Shown piece by piece: positions 63,922 to 64,000 of a DNA stretch of 64,000 nucleotides. Origin of the DNA: Demequina sp. NBRC 110055. Lineage in GTDB: Bacteria > Actinomycetota > Actinomycetes > Actinomycetales > Demequinaceae. The number at the start of each line of letters is the position of its first letter. Within the stretch, counting starts at the first letter, position 1. Both the position numbers and the translations under genes were made by a program. The notes under the pieces are model-generated. The model was not told the origin of the DNA and made no database searches. It was given only the letters and a program-made list of their open reading frames with translations. The stretch spans positions 62,001-126,000 of the forward strand of contig NZ_BBRL01000011.1 of assembly GCF_002090135.1 (NCBI RefSeq). The letters run 5' to 3'.

Positions 63922-64000
63922 CGGCCCGGGGTTGCCCTCAGGGAAGTCCCAGCGAACGCCGATAGTAGGGGTGGCCGATGCTGCGGCGGGCTCTCGCTTT

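Overview
The window is a high-GC chromosomal segment from an actinomycete. Gene content and order (glyS, zur, uppS, recO, leuA, era, ybeY, phoH, HIT, rsmE, dnaJ, hrcA, hemW, lepA, rpsT, holA, comEC, comEA, leuS), GTG starts, start codons only 6-7 bases after -10 elements, and CIRCE/HrcA control all fit Actinomycetota. The order looks most like Micrococcales (Cellulomonas/Demequina type), but that level of placement is inference.

Bases 1-7200 are an accessory block with visibly lower and more uneven GC. It holds a broken IS3 transposase, a HAD-like phosphatase, an orphan antitoxin-like DNA-binding protein, two unrecognised genes, and a two-gene unit made of a tyrosine-recombinase-fold protein that has lost its catalytic residues plus a large DDE-type transposase with a Cys/His cluster. 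The block abuts the 3' end of a tRNA(CAU) gene, the classic edge of an island. A divergent tRNA-Asn follows and core chromosome begins.

From 7.5 to 22.5 kb: a VOC protein; a complete phosphonate-type importer (phnD-C-E-E); dnaG; a four-gene set ending in a DUF368/PopT polyprenyl-phosphate transporter; dgt; a DHFR-fold reductase; dusB; a YibE/F membrane protein; and glyS.

From 22.5 to 33.9 kb: a zinc-uptake operon znuA-znuC-znuB-zur-dedA behind a Zur box, converging on uppS. A second phosphonate-type importer follows, bracketed by two paralogous HAD phosphatases and carrying its own RpiR regulator. It sits between uppS and recO and looks like a self-contained module for a phosphorylated or phosphonate solute.

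From 33.9 to 39.8 kb: a TetR-controlled divergent locus with four copies of a 13-bp palindrome, a 54-residue membrane protein too short for ordinary gene calling, a quinone-reductase-like enzyme and a DUF4386 protein; then leuA, preceded by a leader peptide with a leucine run and an attenuator hairpin.

From 39.8 to 64 kb, mostly minus strand, is housekeeping: ribosome and RNA maturation (era, ybeY, rsmE, rpsT), heat shock (dnaJ-hrcA), translation (lepA, leuS), replication (holA), DNA uptake (comEC-comEA). Plus-strand exceptions are four tandem DUF4870 membrane proteins, a PAS-GGDEF-EAL protein, a membrane-anchored PemK/MazF-fold protein without an antitoxin, and a secreted SLH-VanY-like cell-wall protein at the end.

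Two features run across the core and are not explained by genes: families of intergenic hairpins with shared arms, and a 9-base word GGCCGATGC that I find by eye dozens of times in the core but not in the accessory block.
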